A stretch of DNA of 64,000 bases from Maribacter zhoushanensis (GCF_029350975.1 NZ_JARKMR010000001.1:930001-994000), one strand, 5' to 3'; counted from the first letter of the stretch, positions 43,171 through 53,196 are shown. The notes: generated from the letters alone by a model not told the origin. Translations and numbers: made by a program.

Positions 43171-46023
43171 TTATCTGTTTAAGTATAAGCGACCTTGAAT
43201 AGGTTCAGAATTGTCTTTGTTATAATTGATGATATAAAAGTAGACTCCGTTTGGTGCTGTGGCAGAACCATTTCTACCATCCCAAGCAGGATTGTTAATG
43301 TCTCCTTTGAATAAAGAGGTGCCGTATCTGTTCAATATTTCTAATGTGAAATCAGGGAAAATGGTTTCTATATTAGGGATGAAAAAGGTATCGTTTCTAC
43401 CGTCGTCATTTGGTGAAAATCCGTCAGGAATGAAGAAGTCGTAATTTTCAGGATCACAATTGCTAAAGTCTATAGTTACTGGAACACGTGTTGCAGAAGA
43501 ACATCCGGTAAGAGAATTATAATTTTCAGCATAATAAACGGTGTCTTTAATTAAAGGCGTGTCATCTGTTAAGGCAGTGCCCCCAGTTTCTGTTATAAAC
43601 CAAAAGACTTCGTTCTCTGTTTCGTCTTCTAAAGTCCGTAATGCTACAACCGTAGGGGTATCTAAACCACAAACTAATAACATATCTGATGAAATAGCAG
43701 TTGGTGCTACGGTTATTACGGTCGGCGAAATTTCTAATCGATCTGTACTCGTACAACCTCCGCTATTGGTAGCTGCAAAATAAGTTTGACCGTCTACCAA
43801 TACTATTGAGGTCTCTATTTCACTTCCGCCCGTAGCTGCATCAAACCAAGTGATAGAACTACCATTACTAATATTTACAGAAATATTCGACAAGGTTGGA
43901 TTTGTTTCTGCGCAGAACATTGGGTTGCTATTTGCCGTTGTTGGTGCATCAGGATTACTAAAACTGACCGTTATTTGAACGCGATCGGTGCCTTCGCAAT
44001 TGGTAAGAGGGTCACTATTAGTGACAAAATAATCTTCACCATCTACAAGTGGCGTTGAAATAGGTAAAATGTCATCGTCTGTTGCAGTTTCATAAAATAA
44101 AACATCTCCTTCTGCGGTAACTTGAATATCGATCAAAGTTGGAGTATCGGTAAAATCACTTAAACAGAAGGTTTGAATGGCATCTGCTACAGGAGCTTCT
44201 GGCACTCCGCCACGAGAAAAATTTTCATTTTCCTCAAATTCAAAATCTAACCGGCATGGTGTGGTGTCATCTTGAACGCTACGTACATTGGCGGTATAAT
44301 TACCGATCGGTAAGGCATCAACATCTATTTGGTAAGCGGCAGTGCCACCCGTAAAATTTATAGTATTTGTAGTCAGTACGGTATTGGTGCCTAACTCTGT
44401 AACATCATAGGTTATAGTATACGTGCCATCTGGTAGTATAGGAGCGTCTACCAAAACATCTATTTGTGTGGCATCGCAATTATTGTCTACAATGAGGTCT
44501 AGCTGAATAGCATCTGGTAACGGGGTTACTATAAATGTATCTGTAATAGGACAACTTGTGGCATATATATCGCTTATGGTAGGTCTAATTCCATAATCTC
44601 CACCTTCAATAAAATTACTGCCAGGTATTATAAATGATGCAGCTCCATTAGTAAATTCAAGTTCAAATGCATCTGAAGTTGTTGTGCCTCCATCTGGGTC
44701 AGTAATTGTATATTCGGTTGTGAAGTTTCCATTAGCCAAATTACCATCAGTATCAAGAATCTCAATAATCTGTATTGAATTGTCATTTTGTACACAAATA
44801 TCTTCGGCACTAACTGCTGAGCTTGTTACTAAAAAAGTAGTAGGTGGAACAACAACCCTATCGCAAACAGCTCGTGGAGGAGAAACGCTTCTTATACCAA
44901 TAATTTCAAGAGTTACCTCTTTATTTAAAGTTACTAAGCCAGGACTAACAATAAAATCTCCATTTCCGTCAACTAGTGTTGCCGGAGAATCACCTAATGA
45001 ACCATCAATGGTATATTGAATTAAAAAATCACCATTATGTAATAGTGTATCATCGTAAACTAGATCAACAACATAATCCTCTCCAGAACAGATATCATCT
45101 GCACTAATGGTGCCGTGTAACACAGGTAAAATACTAATGCTTATTTCGGTCTCTCTTTTCTCGCACACAGGGTGACTAGGGAATACTGTATAAATGAACG
45201 TGAAATCTGCATATCCAAAATTGTCATACATTTCTTGAATATTGATAACAGAATCGTTGAGGTCACTTAATTGGTTGGTTCCGTTTTCTGTCCAAGTTCC
45301 ATTAGGGTCTTCACCTACCAATTGGTCGCTGAGATCAAATGCGGTATAGGCAGATAAATCATCATCTGCACAGAATGTAAGACCAAAAGCATTACCAGCA
45401 TTTGGTGGTGGGTGTACTTCTAAAATTACGGTTGATGTTCTTGTAGAACAACTATTAACATCTGGTACGGTATAGGTAAAATTATATATACCAGGTCCTG
45501 CTTGTTGGGCATTGAAAATATTGTCTTCTAACTGACCTGTAAAAGTGCTAGGGTCTTCTTGCCAAAGACCATTGAAATCTTGAACTTTTCCGTCTACATT
45601 ACTTCCTAAAAAACCATGAAGGTTTACACTTGGGTCATCACCACAGGCATTTGCACTACCATCAATATTATCTTCGCCAGGGTACCCCCCTAAGGTAATT
45701 GTTACAGTGGCAGATTCATTGCAATCAGTATTGGTATATACAAATGAATGTTGACCGTAATTATTAATACGCCAAAGATCAACGATCCCGGTACTTTGGT
45801 TTAAGGCGTAGAAATTTTCTGGGTTTGTGGTAGACCATGTTCCACCAGCGGTAGGTGAACCACCTAGTATTGGAAATAGTGCAAAGTTACGATTGGCATC
45901 ATCCGCATCTTTTTCACAAACTACAATGCCGGCGTTATTACCTGCACATTGTGCTTGGACCAAGTTTATAAAACCGAGCAAAAAAATGGTCACGGTTAAA
46001 AACCTAAATTTTAATATATTCAT
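43171..46023 (-). CDS. Large secreted adhesin-like protein with gliding-type (CHU_C) T9SS C-terminal domain
   Basis: 950 residues with a signal (FLLGFINLVQAQ). Several Ig-like or PKD-type beta domains follow, with repeated paired Cys and ATVTITLGGYPGEDN- or VYYAENYNSLTGCSSATRV-like blocks. The C-terminal about 90 residues are a type B T9SS sorting domain: IPDGFSPNDDGRNDTF, then FTLEILNRYGTSLFKGD, WDGRNGSATAPNGVYFY and GRLYLNR. Such domains are recognised by the T9SS and anchor the protein on the surface; the body is likely adhesive. The ATG at 46023 matches the signal peptide. It heads the adhesin - PorP/SprF - OmpA operon. Confidence 0.93.
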   Translation of the reverse strand: MNILKFRFLTVTIFLLGFINLVQAQCAGNNAGIVVCEKDADDANRNFALFPILGGSPTAGGTWSTTNPENFYALNQSTGIVDLWRINNYGQHSFVYTNTDCNESATVTITLGGYPGEDNIDGSANACGDDPSVNLHGFLGSNVDGKVQDFNGLWQEDPSTFTGQLEDNIFNAQQAGPGIYNFTYTVPDVNSCSTRTSTVILEVHPPPNAGNAFGLTFCADDDLSAYTAFDLSDQLVGEDPNGTWTENGTNQLSDLNDSVINIQEMYDNFGYADFTFIYTVFPSHPVCEKRETEISISILPVLHGTISADDICSGEDYVVDLVYDDTLLHNGDFLIQYTIDGSLGDSPATLVDGNGDFIVSPGLVTLNKEVTLEIIGIRSVSPPRAVCDRVVVPPTTFLVTSSAVSAEDICVQNDNSIQIIEILDTDGNLANGNFTTEYTITDPDGGTTTSDAFELEFTNGAASFIIPGSNFIEGGDYGIRPTISDIYATSCPITDTFIVTPLPDAIQLDLIVDNNCDATQIDVLVDAPILPDGTYTITYDVTELGTNTVLTTNTINFTGGTAAYQIDVDALPIGNYTANVRSVQDDTTPCRLDFEFEENENFSRGGVPEAPVADAIQTFCLSDFTDTPTLIDIQVTAEGDVLFYETATDDDILPISTPLVDGEDYFVTNSDPLTNCEGTDRVQITVSFSNPDAPTTANSNPMFCAETNPTLSNISVNISNGSSITWFDAATGGSEIETSIVLVDGQTYFAATNSGGCTSTDRLEISPTVITVAPTAISSDMLLVCGLDTPTVVALRTLEDETENEVFWFITETGGTALTDDTPLIKDTVYYAENYNSLTGCSSATRVPVTIDFSNCDPENYDFFIPDGFSPNDDGRNDTFFIPNIETIFPDFTLEILNRYGTSLFKGDINNPAWDGRNGSATAPNGVYFYIINYNKDNSEPIQGRLYLNR

Positions 46024-46250
46024 TAATAGGGGATTGGTGGTTGGTTAGGATTGATTGAGGTTAAAGGTATTTGCGTTTATTTTTGTAGGAAATTATATGT
46101 TGTGAAATGTTAAAAATGTAGGGTGAATACTATTAAAGGTGATATAAAGTGTTAAAATTTAACGCAATTCATCGATAATATATAGATTTTCTTACATGCT
46201 GATGCTGTCTCAACTTTGTGAGAATTCAATAATTTTAATTGCACAATACG

Positions 46251-46258
46251 TATCTTTG
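46251..46258 (+). promoter_or_regulatory. Candidate -7 box for the Mur ligase gene
   Basis: TATCTTTG (TAnnTTTG) lies 17 bp before the ATG at 46276, identical to the box before hpt-adk. The -33 element is unclear. Confidence 0.4.
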
Positions 46259-46275
46259 GCTCCTAAAATTTAGGA

Positions 46276-47631
46276 ATGCAAATACATTTTATTGCGATAG
46301 GAGGAAGTGCCATGCACAATTTAGCATTGGCGTTAGAACATAAAGGATATGTTATTACTGGTAGTGACGACGTCATTTTTGAACCTTCTAAATCTAGATT
46401 AGCGGCAAAAGGATTGTTGCCAGACGAATTTGGATGGTTTCCTGAAAAAGTTACAAGTGACCTTGATGCTATTGTATTAGGTATGCATGCCAAAGCGGAT
46501 AACCCCGAATTGCTAAAAGCTCAAGAACTTGGAATTACAATTTATTCTTACCCTGAATTTTTATACGAGCAATCTAAAAATAAAACCAGAGTAGTTATTG
46601 GCGGTAGCCATGGTAAAACAACCATTACTTCTATGATACTTCATGTGCTTAATTTTCATGATATTGAAGTAGATTATATGGTAGGTGCACAGTTAGATGG
46701 TTTTGATAGAATGGTACACCTAACCGAGGATAATGATTTTATAGTTTTAGAGGGCGATGAGTATTTGTCCTCACCAATAGACCGCAGACCTAAATTTCAT
46801 TTGTACCAACCAAATATTGCCTTACTAAGTGGCATTGCTTGGGATCATATCAATGTATTCCCAACTTTTGAGAATTATGTTGAACAGTTTAAAATATTTG
46901 TAGACAGTATAGTTAATGGTGGTTCTATTACCTATAATATTGAAGATGCTGCAGTAAAAGAAGTCGTTGAGGCTTCTGAAAACGCTATTAGAAAGTTACC
47001 ATATTCGACCCCTGAATATACCGTTGAAAATGGTGAAACTTTGTTAGAGACTAACGAAGGACCTATGCCTATTGAAGTTTTTGGAAAACATAACCTAAGT
47101 AATCTGGCAGGCGCAAAGTGGATTTGCCAAAATATGGGTGTTGATGAAGATGATTTCTACGAAGCTATCGCCACATTCAAAGGCGCTTCTAAACGATTGG
47201 AAAAAATAGCGGAAGGTAATTCTAGTATTGCCTACAAAGATTTTGCACACTCCCCGAGTAAAGTTGCGGCAACTACAAAAGCGGTAAAAGAGCAATACCC
47301 AAATAGAAAACTGATAGCTTGTTTAGAGTTGCATACGTACAGTAGTTTTAATCCGGAGTTTTTAAAGGAATATAAAGGTGCTTTGGATGCTGCCGATGAA
47401 GCGGTTATTTTCTTCTTACCGGAATCTGTAGCCATTAAGAAATTAGAAGCGGTAACACCCGAACAAATTTCAGAAGCTTTTCAAAGAAACGATTTAAACA
47501 TATTTACAGATGCAGCTTCTTTTCATGAGTACTTAGAAAGTCAAGCATATAATGAAACTACATTGTTACTTATGAGTTCTGGTAACTATGGAGGTTTCGA
47601 TTTGAAGAAATTTCAAAAGTTGATGAATTAA
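46276..47631 (+). CDS. mpl: UDP-N-acetylmuramate ligase (Mpl-like)
   Basis: 451 residues of a Mur ligase: the N-terminal domain starts MQIHFIAIGGSAMHNLALAL, the P-loop is GGSHGKTTITS, the central EGDEYLSSPIDRRPKF is typical of Mpl, and the C-terminal domain has YKDFAHSPSKVAATTKAVK and LHTYSSFNPEFLKEY. Mpl attaches recycled tripeptide (L-Ala-gamma-D-Glu-meso-Dap) to UDP-MurNAc, a cytoplasmic step of cell-wall recycling. MurC is similar, but the SGNYGGFDL end and short length favour Mpl. Single gene, divergent from the T9SS operon. Confidence 0.9.
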   Translation: MQIHFIAIGGSAMHNLALALEHKGYVITGSDDVIFEPSKSRLAAKGLLPDEFGWFPEKVTSDLDAIVLGMHAKADNPELLKAQELGITIYSYPEFLYEQSKNKTRVVIGGSHGKTTITSMILHVLNFHDIEVDYMVGAQLDGFDRMVHLTEDNDFIVLEGDEYLSSPIDRRPKFHLYQPNIALLSGIAWDHINVFPTFENYVEQFKIFVDSIVNGGSITYNIEDAAVKEVVEASENAIRKLPYSTPEYTVENGETLLETNEGPMPIEVFGKHNLSNLAGAKWICQNMGVDEDDFYEAIATFKGASKRLEKIAEGNSSIAYKDFAHSPSKVAATTKAVKEQYPNRKLIACLELHTYSSFNPEFLKEYKGALDAADEAVIFFLPESVAIKKLEAVTPEQISEAFQRNDLNIFTDAASFHEYLESQAYNETTLLLMSSGNYGGFDLKKFQKLMN

Positions 47632-47980
47632 AGGGGTAGTACTAAGTAATGAGTACAAAGTATTAAGTCTTTTTGCACTTGAATTGGTACTTTAATTTTG
47701 AACTCGAAGTTGAACTTGTTTTTTTCATCAACCATCAACCATCAACCATCAACCATCAACCAACAACCAACAACCAACAACCAACAACTAAGTTATACTC
47801 CAAATTGCTTCATAATATTCTAATTACAAAATAGAGGATAGAAAATAGAGTAAAGGGTACTAAGTAATGAGTACAATGTATTAAGTAAAAAGTACTAAAT
47901 CTTTTTGAGCTTGTTTCTTGAGCTTGAACTTGAACTTGATTTTTGAACTTGAACTTGAATTTGTATCCAACAACTAAAAC
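47632..47980. repeat. Repeat-rich intergenic region with heptanucleotide array
   Basis: 47726-47788 is nine head-to-tail heptamers: CATCAAC five times, then CAACAAC four times. Around it are two near copies of GTACTAAGTAATGAGTACAA (about 47639 and 47855) and several TTGAACTTGAAC runs (about 47920-47965). No ORF or RNA is recognised. The heptamer copy number is likely variable. Confidence 0.85.
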
Positions 47981-48424
47981 CTAAACTCCAAACTGTTTTA
48001 AGTGATGGTCTAAATGTTTGTATTCTAGCTGGCCCCATTGTTCGTGTGTAAAGACTCCAAAAGCAGGGTGAGGATACCATTTATCTCGGGTGCGTACCGC
48101 ATAGAAATCATCGACCAACGATTTTAATTTTTCTATTTCACTATTGAAATCTTTGTCGTCCAAAGTTTTCATTAATGAAGAAGTGGGTAAGTTTTTACGC
48201 CAAGGCTTTTCATTGTAAAGAGATTTTTTGAAAAAGGTTTTAATAAACCAGTTTCCCTTGGCAGTATTCGGTTTGTTCTTTACAGCTAAGTCTAACGGGT
48301 ATTGGCAATGCCATGCCATTTGACCAACGGTCATTTTGCCCCAACCTTTTTCAGAATTCTCAGAAAGCTTTTCAATTCTTGATGTTATATCTCGGTATCC
48401 TTCTTCTGTTAGTAATGATTTCAT
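47981..48424 (-). CDS. DUF1569 (DinB-like) protein
   Basis: 147 residues of the DUF1569 family, related to the DinB/YfiT helical-bundle metal proteins. GWGKMTVGQMAWHCQYPLDL carries the first His, and AFGVFTHEQWGQLEYKHLDH carries His residues near the C-terminus. These bind a divalent metal, and a few relatives are thiol-dependent transferases, but DUF1569 itself has no set function. Single gene between the repeat-rich spacer and radC, which is divergent with 61 bp between. Confidence 0.85.
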   Translation of the reverse strand: MKSLLTEEGYRDITSRIEKLSENSEKGWGKMTVGQMAWHCQYPLDLAVKNKPNTAKGNWFIKTFFKKSLYNEKPWRKNLPTSSLMKTLDDKDFNSEIEKLKSLVDDFYAVRTRDKWYPHPAFGVFTHEQWGQLEYKHLDHHLKQFGV

Positions 48425-48485
48425 GGTCGGTTTTTAAATGATGTATAAATTTACCATAAAATAATTAGTTCTGTATCTTTAGCCA

Positions 48486-49184
48486 ATGCACGATAAACCC
48501 ACAACCTTATCTATTAAAAATTGGTCAGATGATGATAAACCAAGAGAAAAGTTGGTTCAAAAGGGTCGTTCCGTATTATCTGATGCTGAGCTTATTGCTA
48601 TTTTAATAGGTTCGGGTAGTAGATCTGAAAGTGCAGTGGAACTGTCTAAGCGTATTTTGGCATCGGTAGATAATAACCTGAACGAGTTGGGTCGGCTTTC
48701 CATCAAGCAATTAATGACCTTTAAAGGAATTGGTGAAGCTAAGGCAGTAAGTATTGCGGCAGCACTAGAAGTAGGTAGAAGACGTAGAGGTGAAGATGCA
48801 GCCAAAATAGAGAAGATAGGAAGTAGTAAAGACGTATTTGAAATTTTACAACCTCTGTTGGGAGATTTGGAACATGAAGAATTCTGGATCCTCTTTCTTA
48901 ATAATTCCAATAAAGTATTACATAAGGCGCAGTTAAGTAAGGGCGGTATTACAGGTACTTTGGTAGATGTACGTATTGTTATGAAACAGGCTTTAGAGCT
49001 AGGTTCTGTGGCAATTATTCTTGCTCATAACCACCCTTCAGGTACGTTAAGACCCAGCGCTGCTGATAAACAGATTACCCAAAAGTTAAAAATAGCTAGT
49101 GAAACTTTAGATATTAAAGTGTTGGATCATTTGATCATTACCCAAAAAAGTTACTATAGCTTTGCAGATGAAAAAATTCTATAA
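48486..49184 (+). CDS. radC: RadC family JAB-domain protein
   Basis: 232 residues: an N-terminal helix-hairpin-helix (about 20-80, FKGIGEAKAVSIAAALE) and a C-terminal JAB/MPN+ metalloprotease-like domain with the zinc motif HNHPSGTLRPSAAD (H181, H183, D194). Called DNA repair protein RadC, but its repair role has been questioned. The deacetylase gene starts at the base after the stop codon, so the genes are coupled. A TATCTTTA box at 48474-48481 ends 4 nt before the ATG. Confidence 0.93.
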   Translation: MHDKPTTLSIKNWSDDDKPREKLVQKGRSVLSDAELIAILIGSGSRSESAVELSKRILASVDNNLNELGRLSIKQLMTFKGIGEAKAVSIAAALEVGRRRRGEDAAKIEKIGSSKDVFEILQPLLGDLEHEEFWILFLNNSNKVLHKAQLSKGGITGTLVDVRIVMKQALELGSVAIILAHNHPSGTLRPSAADKQITQKLKIASETLDIKVLDHLIITQKSYYSFADEKIL

Positions 49185-50480
49185 ATGTTATTGATTTATA
49201 CACATAAAATCACACCACGTCTTACCTATATCATGAGGCATATCTTTGTGAATATATTGGGTATTGAGTTAGATTTTACGACCAAGGTAGAAGAGTTTAT
49301 AAAACATACAGGACCAAAAATCACCTACACAAAGCAACCGCTACAGAACGAATTTTTTATTCGTAGCAATGAGTTGTTATTTGAACAGGGAATCAATGAT
49401 ATTCAATTAAATATTGGGGATTATGAAGGTGCGCCCTGCTTTTTTCAAGCGGGAGAAAGAAGTACGTTACCTTTTGATATTTTCGCCGCTAGTTTTTTTA
49501 TGCTTTCTAGGTATGAGGAGTATTTACCACATGTAAAAGATATACATGGTAGGTTTTCTCCTAAAGACAGTATCGCTTTTCAAAACGGATTCCTTAAAAA
49601 ACCTGTTGTAGATATTTGGGCGTTCAAGTTATTGGACGCACTTAAAGAACGTTTTGCAGATTTGGAGTATAAAAACAAAACTTACGACTTTATTTCTGTT
49701 ATAGATGTTGCCACTTCTCATTGTTATGCCAACCGTGGTCTCATGCGCGGTATCATTGGTATGTTGATGGACTTGGGGACTTTTAAGTTAAAACGAGTGG
49801 TTGAACGCATAGCTGTAGGACTGAATAGGCAAAAAGACCCTTATGATAATTATAACGAACTAATTGCTCTGCACAAAAAGTATGCTATAAAAGGCAATTT
49901 CTTTTTTCAATATGCGGACTATTCAAAGTACGATAAAAACGTATCTACTAATAGCATGAAATTTAAGTCGCTAATAAAACATGTAGCAGATTATATGCCG
50001 GTTTCATTGGCAGCTAGCTATAGTTCATTTTCAGATCTTGATTTTTTAAAAAAGGAAAAGGCAAATTTAGAAGAGGTTATTAATAGACCTGTAAATAATT
50101 GTAAAATGCGGTATAATAGGGTAGACGTACCGCAAACCTATAGAAATTTGATTGCGGCAGAATTTACGAATGATTTCACTATGGGCTATACTTTTGAGCT
50201 TGGTTTTAGAGCGGGTACCTGTACACCGTTTCAGTTTTATGACATACCGTTAGAAGTTAAGCAGCCAATAAAAGTGCATCCGTTCGCTATTCATGATATA
50301 TCACTTTCAAAAATAAAAAAAGATCAAGACCTATTTCGTCAAGTACAATTAATAACTAATGAAGTAAAGGAAGTTAATGGTACGCTGATAGCCATGTTCT
50401 CTAATGAAGTTTTGGGGAACAAGGAAGAAAGAGAATGGATGACCGTTTATTCGGAGATAATAAAACAACAGTATGTTTGA
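49185..50480 (+). CDS. Polysaccharide deacetylase-like protein
   Basis: 431 residues, beginning at the base after the radC stop (ATG at 49185; a later ATG at 49233 is possible). The N-terminal about 120 residues are a DUF7033-type domain, and the C-terminal part is a NodB-like barrel with DFISVIDVATSHCYANRGL and NCKMRYNRVDVPQTYRNL. The catalytic HxxH and Asp signatures of classical NodB are not clear to the eye, so it may be a variant or inactive. A role in surface polysaccharide is inferred from the family. It overlaps the HAD gene by 8 bp. Confidence 0.8.
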   Translation: MLLIYTHKITPRLTYIMRHIFVNILGIELDFTTKVEEFIKHTGPKITYTKQPLQNEFFIRSNELLFEQGINDIQLNIGDYEGAPCFFQAGERSTLPFDIFAASFFMLSRYEEYLPHVKDIHGRFSPKDSIAFQNGFLKKPVVDIWAFKLLDALKERFADLEYKNKTYDFISVIDVATSHCYANRGLMRGIIGMLMDLGTFKLKRVVERIAVGLNRQKDPYDNYNELIALHKKYAIKGNFFFQYADYSKYDKNVSTNSMKFKSLIKHVADYMPVSLAASYSSFSDLDFLKKEKANLEEVINRPVNNCKMRYNRVDVPQTYRNLIAAEFTNDFTMGYTFELGFRAGTCTPFQFYDIPLEVKQPIKVHPFAIHDISLSKIKKDQDLFRQVQLITNEVKEVNGTLIAMFSNEVLGNKEEREWMTVYSEIIKQQYV

Positions 50481-51162
50481 AGGTAAAGTAACTGATATTT
50501 TTTTCGATTTGGATCACACCCTTTGGGACTTTGATCAGAACTCGGCACTTACATTTAAGAAAATATTCAATGAGCAAGAAGTTGAAGTGGAATTAGAAGA
50601 GTTTCTGGAGGTGTACGTACCTGCAAACTTGAAATTCTGGAGATTGTTTAGAGAAGATAAAATAACAAAGTCCGAATTACGGTACCAACGCCTAAAATCG
50701 GTTTTTGATACTATGGGTTATCCTGCCACAGATAATTTAATTCATATGTTGTCAGAAGAATATATAAATCATTTATCCTCTTTCAACACCCTTTTTCCTA
50801 ACGCAATTGAGGTGTTAGAATATTTAAAGCCAAAATATAAGTTGCATATTATTACTAATGGCTTTCAAGAAGTTCAAGAAAAGAAGCTTAGAAATTCTGG
50901 TATATTCAACTATTTTGAACAGGTTGTAGATTCTGAAATGGCTGGCGCTAAAAAGCCTAACCCAGTCATTTTTAATTTGGCTTTGGATAAGGCTGGTGTT
51001 TCGCCAGAGAATTCATTAATGATCGGTGATAGCTTAGAAGCAGATATTATGGGGGCTAAATCTTTGGGGTTTCATACCCTACACTTTAACGCTCATAAAG
51101 AAGATCTTCATGATATAGCTCCTATTATTTACGATTTGCAAGAAATAAAATCCCTTTTATAG
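50473..51162 (+). CDS. HAD family phosphatase, YjjG-type nucleotidase
   Basis: 229 residues with the HAD motif I FFDLDHTLWDFD (D12, D14), motif II HIITNGFQ, the motif III Lys in AGAKKPNP, and motif IV MIGDSLEADIMGAK. DHTLWDFD is typical of YjjG-type noncanonical pyrimidine nucleotidases, which remove phosphate from dUMP, dTMP and similar. The start overlaps the deacetylase gene by 8 bp, so translation is coupled. Substrate assignment is by family only. Confidence 0.88.
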   Translation: MFEGKVTDIFFDLDHTLWDFDQNSALTFKKIFNEQEVEVELEEFLEVYVPANLKFWRLFREDKITKSELRYQRLKSVFDTMGYPATDNLIHMLSEEYINHLSSFNTLFPNAIEVLEYLKPKYKLHIITNGFQEVQEKKLRNSGIFNYFEQVVDSEMAGAKKPNPVIFNLALDKAGVSPENSLMIGDSLEADIMGAKSLGFHTLHFNAHKEDLHDIAPIIYDLQEIKSLL

Positions 51163-51211
51163 AGTTACTATTATTATAGACACTTGTCTATAACTATTAA
51201 ACTTATAAGAG

Positions 51212-51760
51212 GTGATGAAAGGGGTACGTTTTTTAATAATCGTTATGGTAGGTCTGCTATTGGTAACTTCTTGTTCAGAAGAGCAAGATTTTGATCAGTT
51301 AGATGATTTAACTATTACCCCAGATTATGAAACCAGTATTTTCTACGTAAAGGCTCAAGAAACCTTAATCAATAGAGTAGAGGGATTAGATTTTTTTGTT
51401 CAAGATTTTAACTTTGATGCTTTTGAACAACCCTTTTTTGCTGAAAGAGTTTTAGCCGGCGTGTTAACTTATGAATTAGAGAATACTACTAGCAAGCCCA
51501 TAGAAATTAGATTAGAATTTATAGACGAGACTGAAAATGTGTTAGATACTGAGGTCTTTAGTATGGATGCCGCACCAACGGCTATTCTGCAAAGAGATGT
51601 AGCATACGGCGCAACCGGTAAAAGTCTTGATATTATAAAAGCTACCTCAGAAATAAGATTGACCGCTATTAATTTAGGTGATAATACTAGCGAGTCCACT
51701 TTACCAGATCCCGCAATAGTGCTTCGTTCTAGTGCACAATTTACTTTAGAATTACGATGA
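51212..51760 (+). CDS. Hypothetical lipoprotein
   Basis: 182 residues with a lipoprotein signal (MKGVRFLIIVMVGLLLVTSC, lipobox LVTSC). The rest is predicted beta-sheet (TTSKPIEIRLEFIDETENVL, TSEIRLTAINLGDN), without a known motif. A second ATG at 51215 is equally usable. It overlaps the start of the DUF5723 gene by 4 bp and probably works with it at the outer membrane. Confidence 0.7.
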   Translation: MMKGVRFLIIVMVGLLLVTSCSEEQDFDQLDDLTITPDYETSIFYVKAQETLINRVEGLDFFVQDFNFDAFEQPFFAERVLAGVLTYELENTTSKPIEIRLEFIDETENVLDTEVFSMDAAPTAILQRDVAYGATGKSLDIIKATSEIRLTAINLGDNTSESTLPDPAIVLRSSAQFTLELR

Positions 51761-53196
51761 GATTAAGCCACTGCCTTTTTGTAGTTGGTACATTCCTTAC
51801 TTTGGGTCTTACAGCTCAGAATAAGCAAATTCTTTATGATTTTAATGAAATACCACAATCCCTTTCTATAAACCCTGGTGTTGAAACAGATTTTAAATGG
51901 TATGCAGGTGTGCCATTGTTATCCGGTATTTCTGGCTATGCAGGGTCTAATGCTATTTCTGTGAACGATATTTTTGCCAATGATGGCATAGATATTAATT
52001 TGAAGTTTAGGGAACGAGCTTTAGAAGTGCTTACTCCAAAAGATGAATTAAGTACTACAATACAAATGGAATATTTTAGTGGCGGATTTAGAAGTGAAAA
52101 TCCTAATGTATTTTATTCCTTTGGCGGATATATTGAGTTTGACAATATTGGCTACTGGCCTCAGGATTATGCCTATCTTTTATATGAAGGTAATGCGGAT
52201 CAATTAGGTAGAAGATATGATTTGGGAGATTTAAAGGTTCGTGGTTCTTTGGTCAATGTTTTTCATTTTGGTGTCAATAAAAAAATAGATCGCAACTTAA
52301 CCATAGGTGCAAGAGGAAAGCTGTATTCCGCAATCGCAGATTATAGTTCTTCAACAAATAATGGACATTTAAGTAATGTGGAAGGGCAGAATAATTTGAT
52401 CGCTACAAATTTAAATGCAGATTTGCTTCTACGTACATCTGGATTGCGAAGTTTAAGAGACGCCAATAATGATGATGCTTTGGCAAATGAAATTATAAGT
52501 AGAGCGCTTTTTGGTGGTGATTTAGGTTTAGGTGTTGATATGGGGTTTACCTATCACTTGTCTGAACGTACAACGGTTACAGGTAGTTTATTGGATGTAG
52601 GGTTTATATATCATTCTGGAGACTCTAAAAGTTATAGCCTAAAAGGAAATACATCTGTTGAAGGAATAGAAATAGATGTACTGGAAAATTTTGCAAGTTT
52701 GGATAGGGACTTTTGGCAAGAATTAGTAGATGAGATTGAAGAGGTAGTGCCTTTTGATACAGATACGAAAAGCTATGTTTCGTTCAGACCTACAAAGTTA
52801 TACGCTTCTATTAGAAATGATTTTGGAGAGCCTGTAGGTAATGGTGGCTCACAAAGTTGTGATTGTACCGCCGGATCTTCTAGTGGTGGCGAGTTGCGTA
52901 CTAAATACAGAAATTCATTTGGTGGTCAATTATATATGATTAATAGACCTAGAGGTCCGCAAATGGCATTGACAGGTTTTTATACGCGCAGAATAGGTAA
53001 TGCTTTGGCTCTAAAAGGAACATATACTATAGATAAATTTAGTAAGACCAATATTGGATTGGGAATGAATCTACAAGCAGGTCCAGTCAATATTTATGCA
53101 ATGGCAGATAACCTGTTATCTTATAATAATATTGCGGCCACTAACTACGCATCGTTTCAACTTGGGTTGAATATTATATCTTGGGGTCGTAAATAG
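51757..53196 (+). CDS. DUF5723 family outer-membrane-type beta-barrel protein
   Basis: 479 residues with a Sec signal (CLFVVGTFLTLGLTAQ). Alternating polar and hydrophobic strands are seen throughout, with LKVRGSLVNVFHFGVNKKI and LKGTYTIDKFSKTNIGLGM, and a short Cys-Ser-Gly insert (CDCTAGSSSGGE). The layout fits DUF5723, an outer-membrane barrel family of unknown function. The gene is coupled to the lipoprotein gene upstream by a 4-bp overlap, so the two may form a surface complex. Confidence 0.8.
   Translation: MRLSHCLFVVGTFLTLGLTAQNKQILYDFNEIPQSLSINPGVETDFKWYAGVPLLSGISGYAGSNAISVNDIFANDGIDINLKFRERALEVLTPKDELSTTIQMEYFSGGFRSENPNVFYSFGGYIEFDNIGYWPQDYAYLLYEGNADQLGRRYDLGDLKVRGSLVNVFHFGVNKKIDRNLTIGARGKLYSAIADYSSSTNNGHLSNVEGQNNLIATNLNADLLLRTSGLRSLRDANNDDALANEIISRALFGGDLGLGVDMGFTYHLSERTTVTGSLLDVGFIYHSGDSKSYSLKGNTSVEGIEIDVLENFASLDRDFWQELVDEIEEVVPFDTDTKSYVSFRPTKLYASIRNDFGEPVGNGGSQSCDCTAGSSSGGELRTKYRNSFGGQLYMINRPRGPQMALTGFYTRRIGNALALKGTYTIDKFSKTNIGLGMNLQAGPVNIYAMADNLLSYNNIAATNYASFQLGLNIISWGRK

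Noticed and set aside
44628-45019. Small frames opposite to the adhesin gene
   Set aside because: Shadows of the T9SS adhesin coding sequence.
47726-47788. Possible CRISPR array
   Set aside because: Units are 7 bp with no spacers; a simple tandem repeat.
51469-51699. Minus-strand frame opposite to the lipoprotein gene
   Set aside because: Shadow frame without start signals; the plus-strand gene has a lipobox and fits its neighbours.
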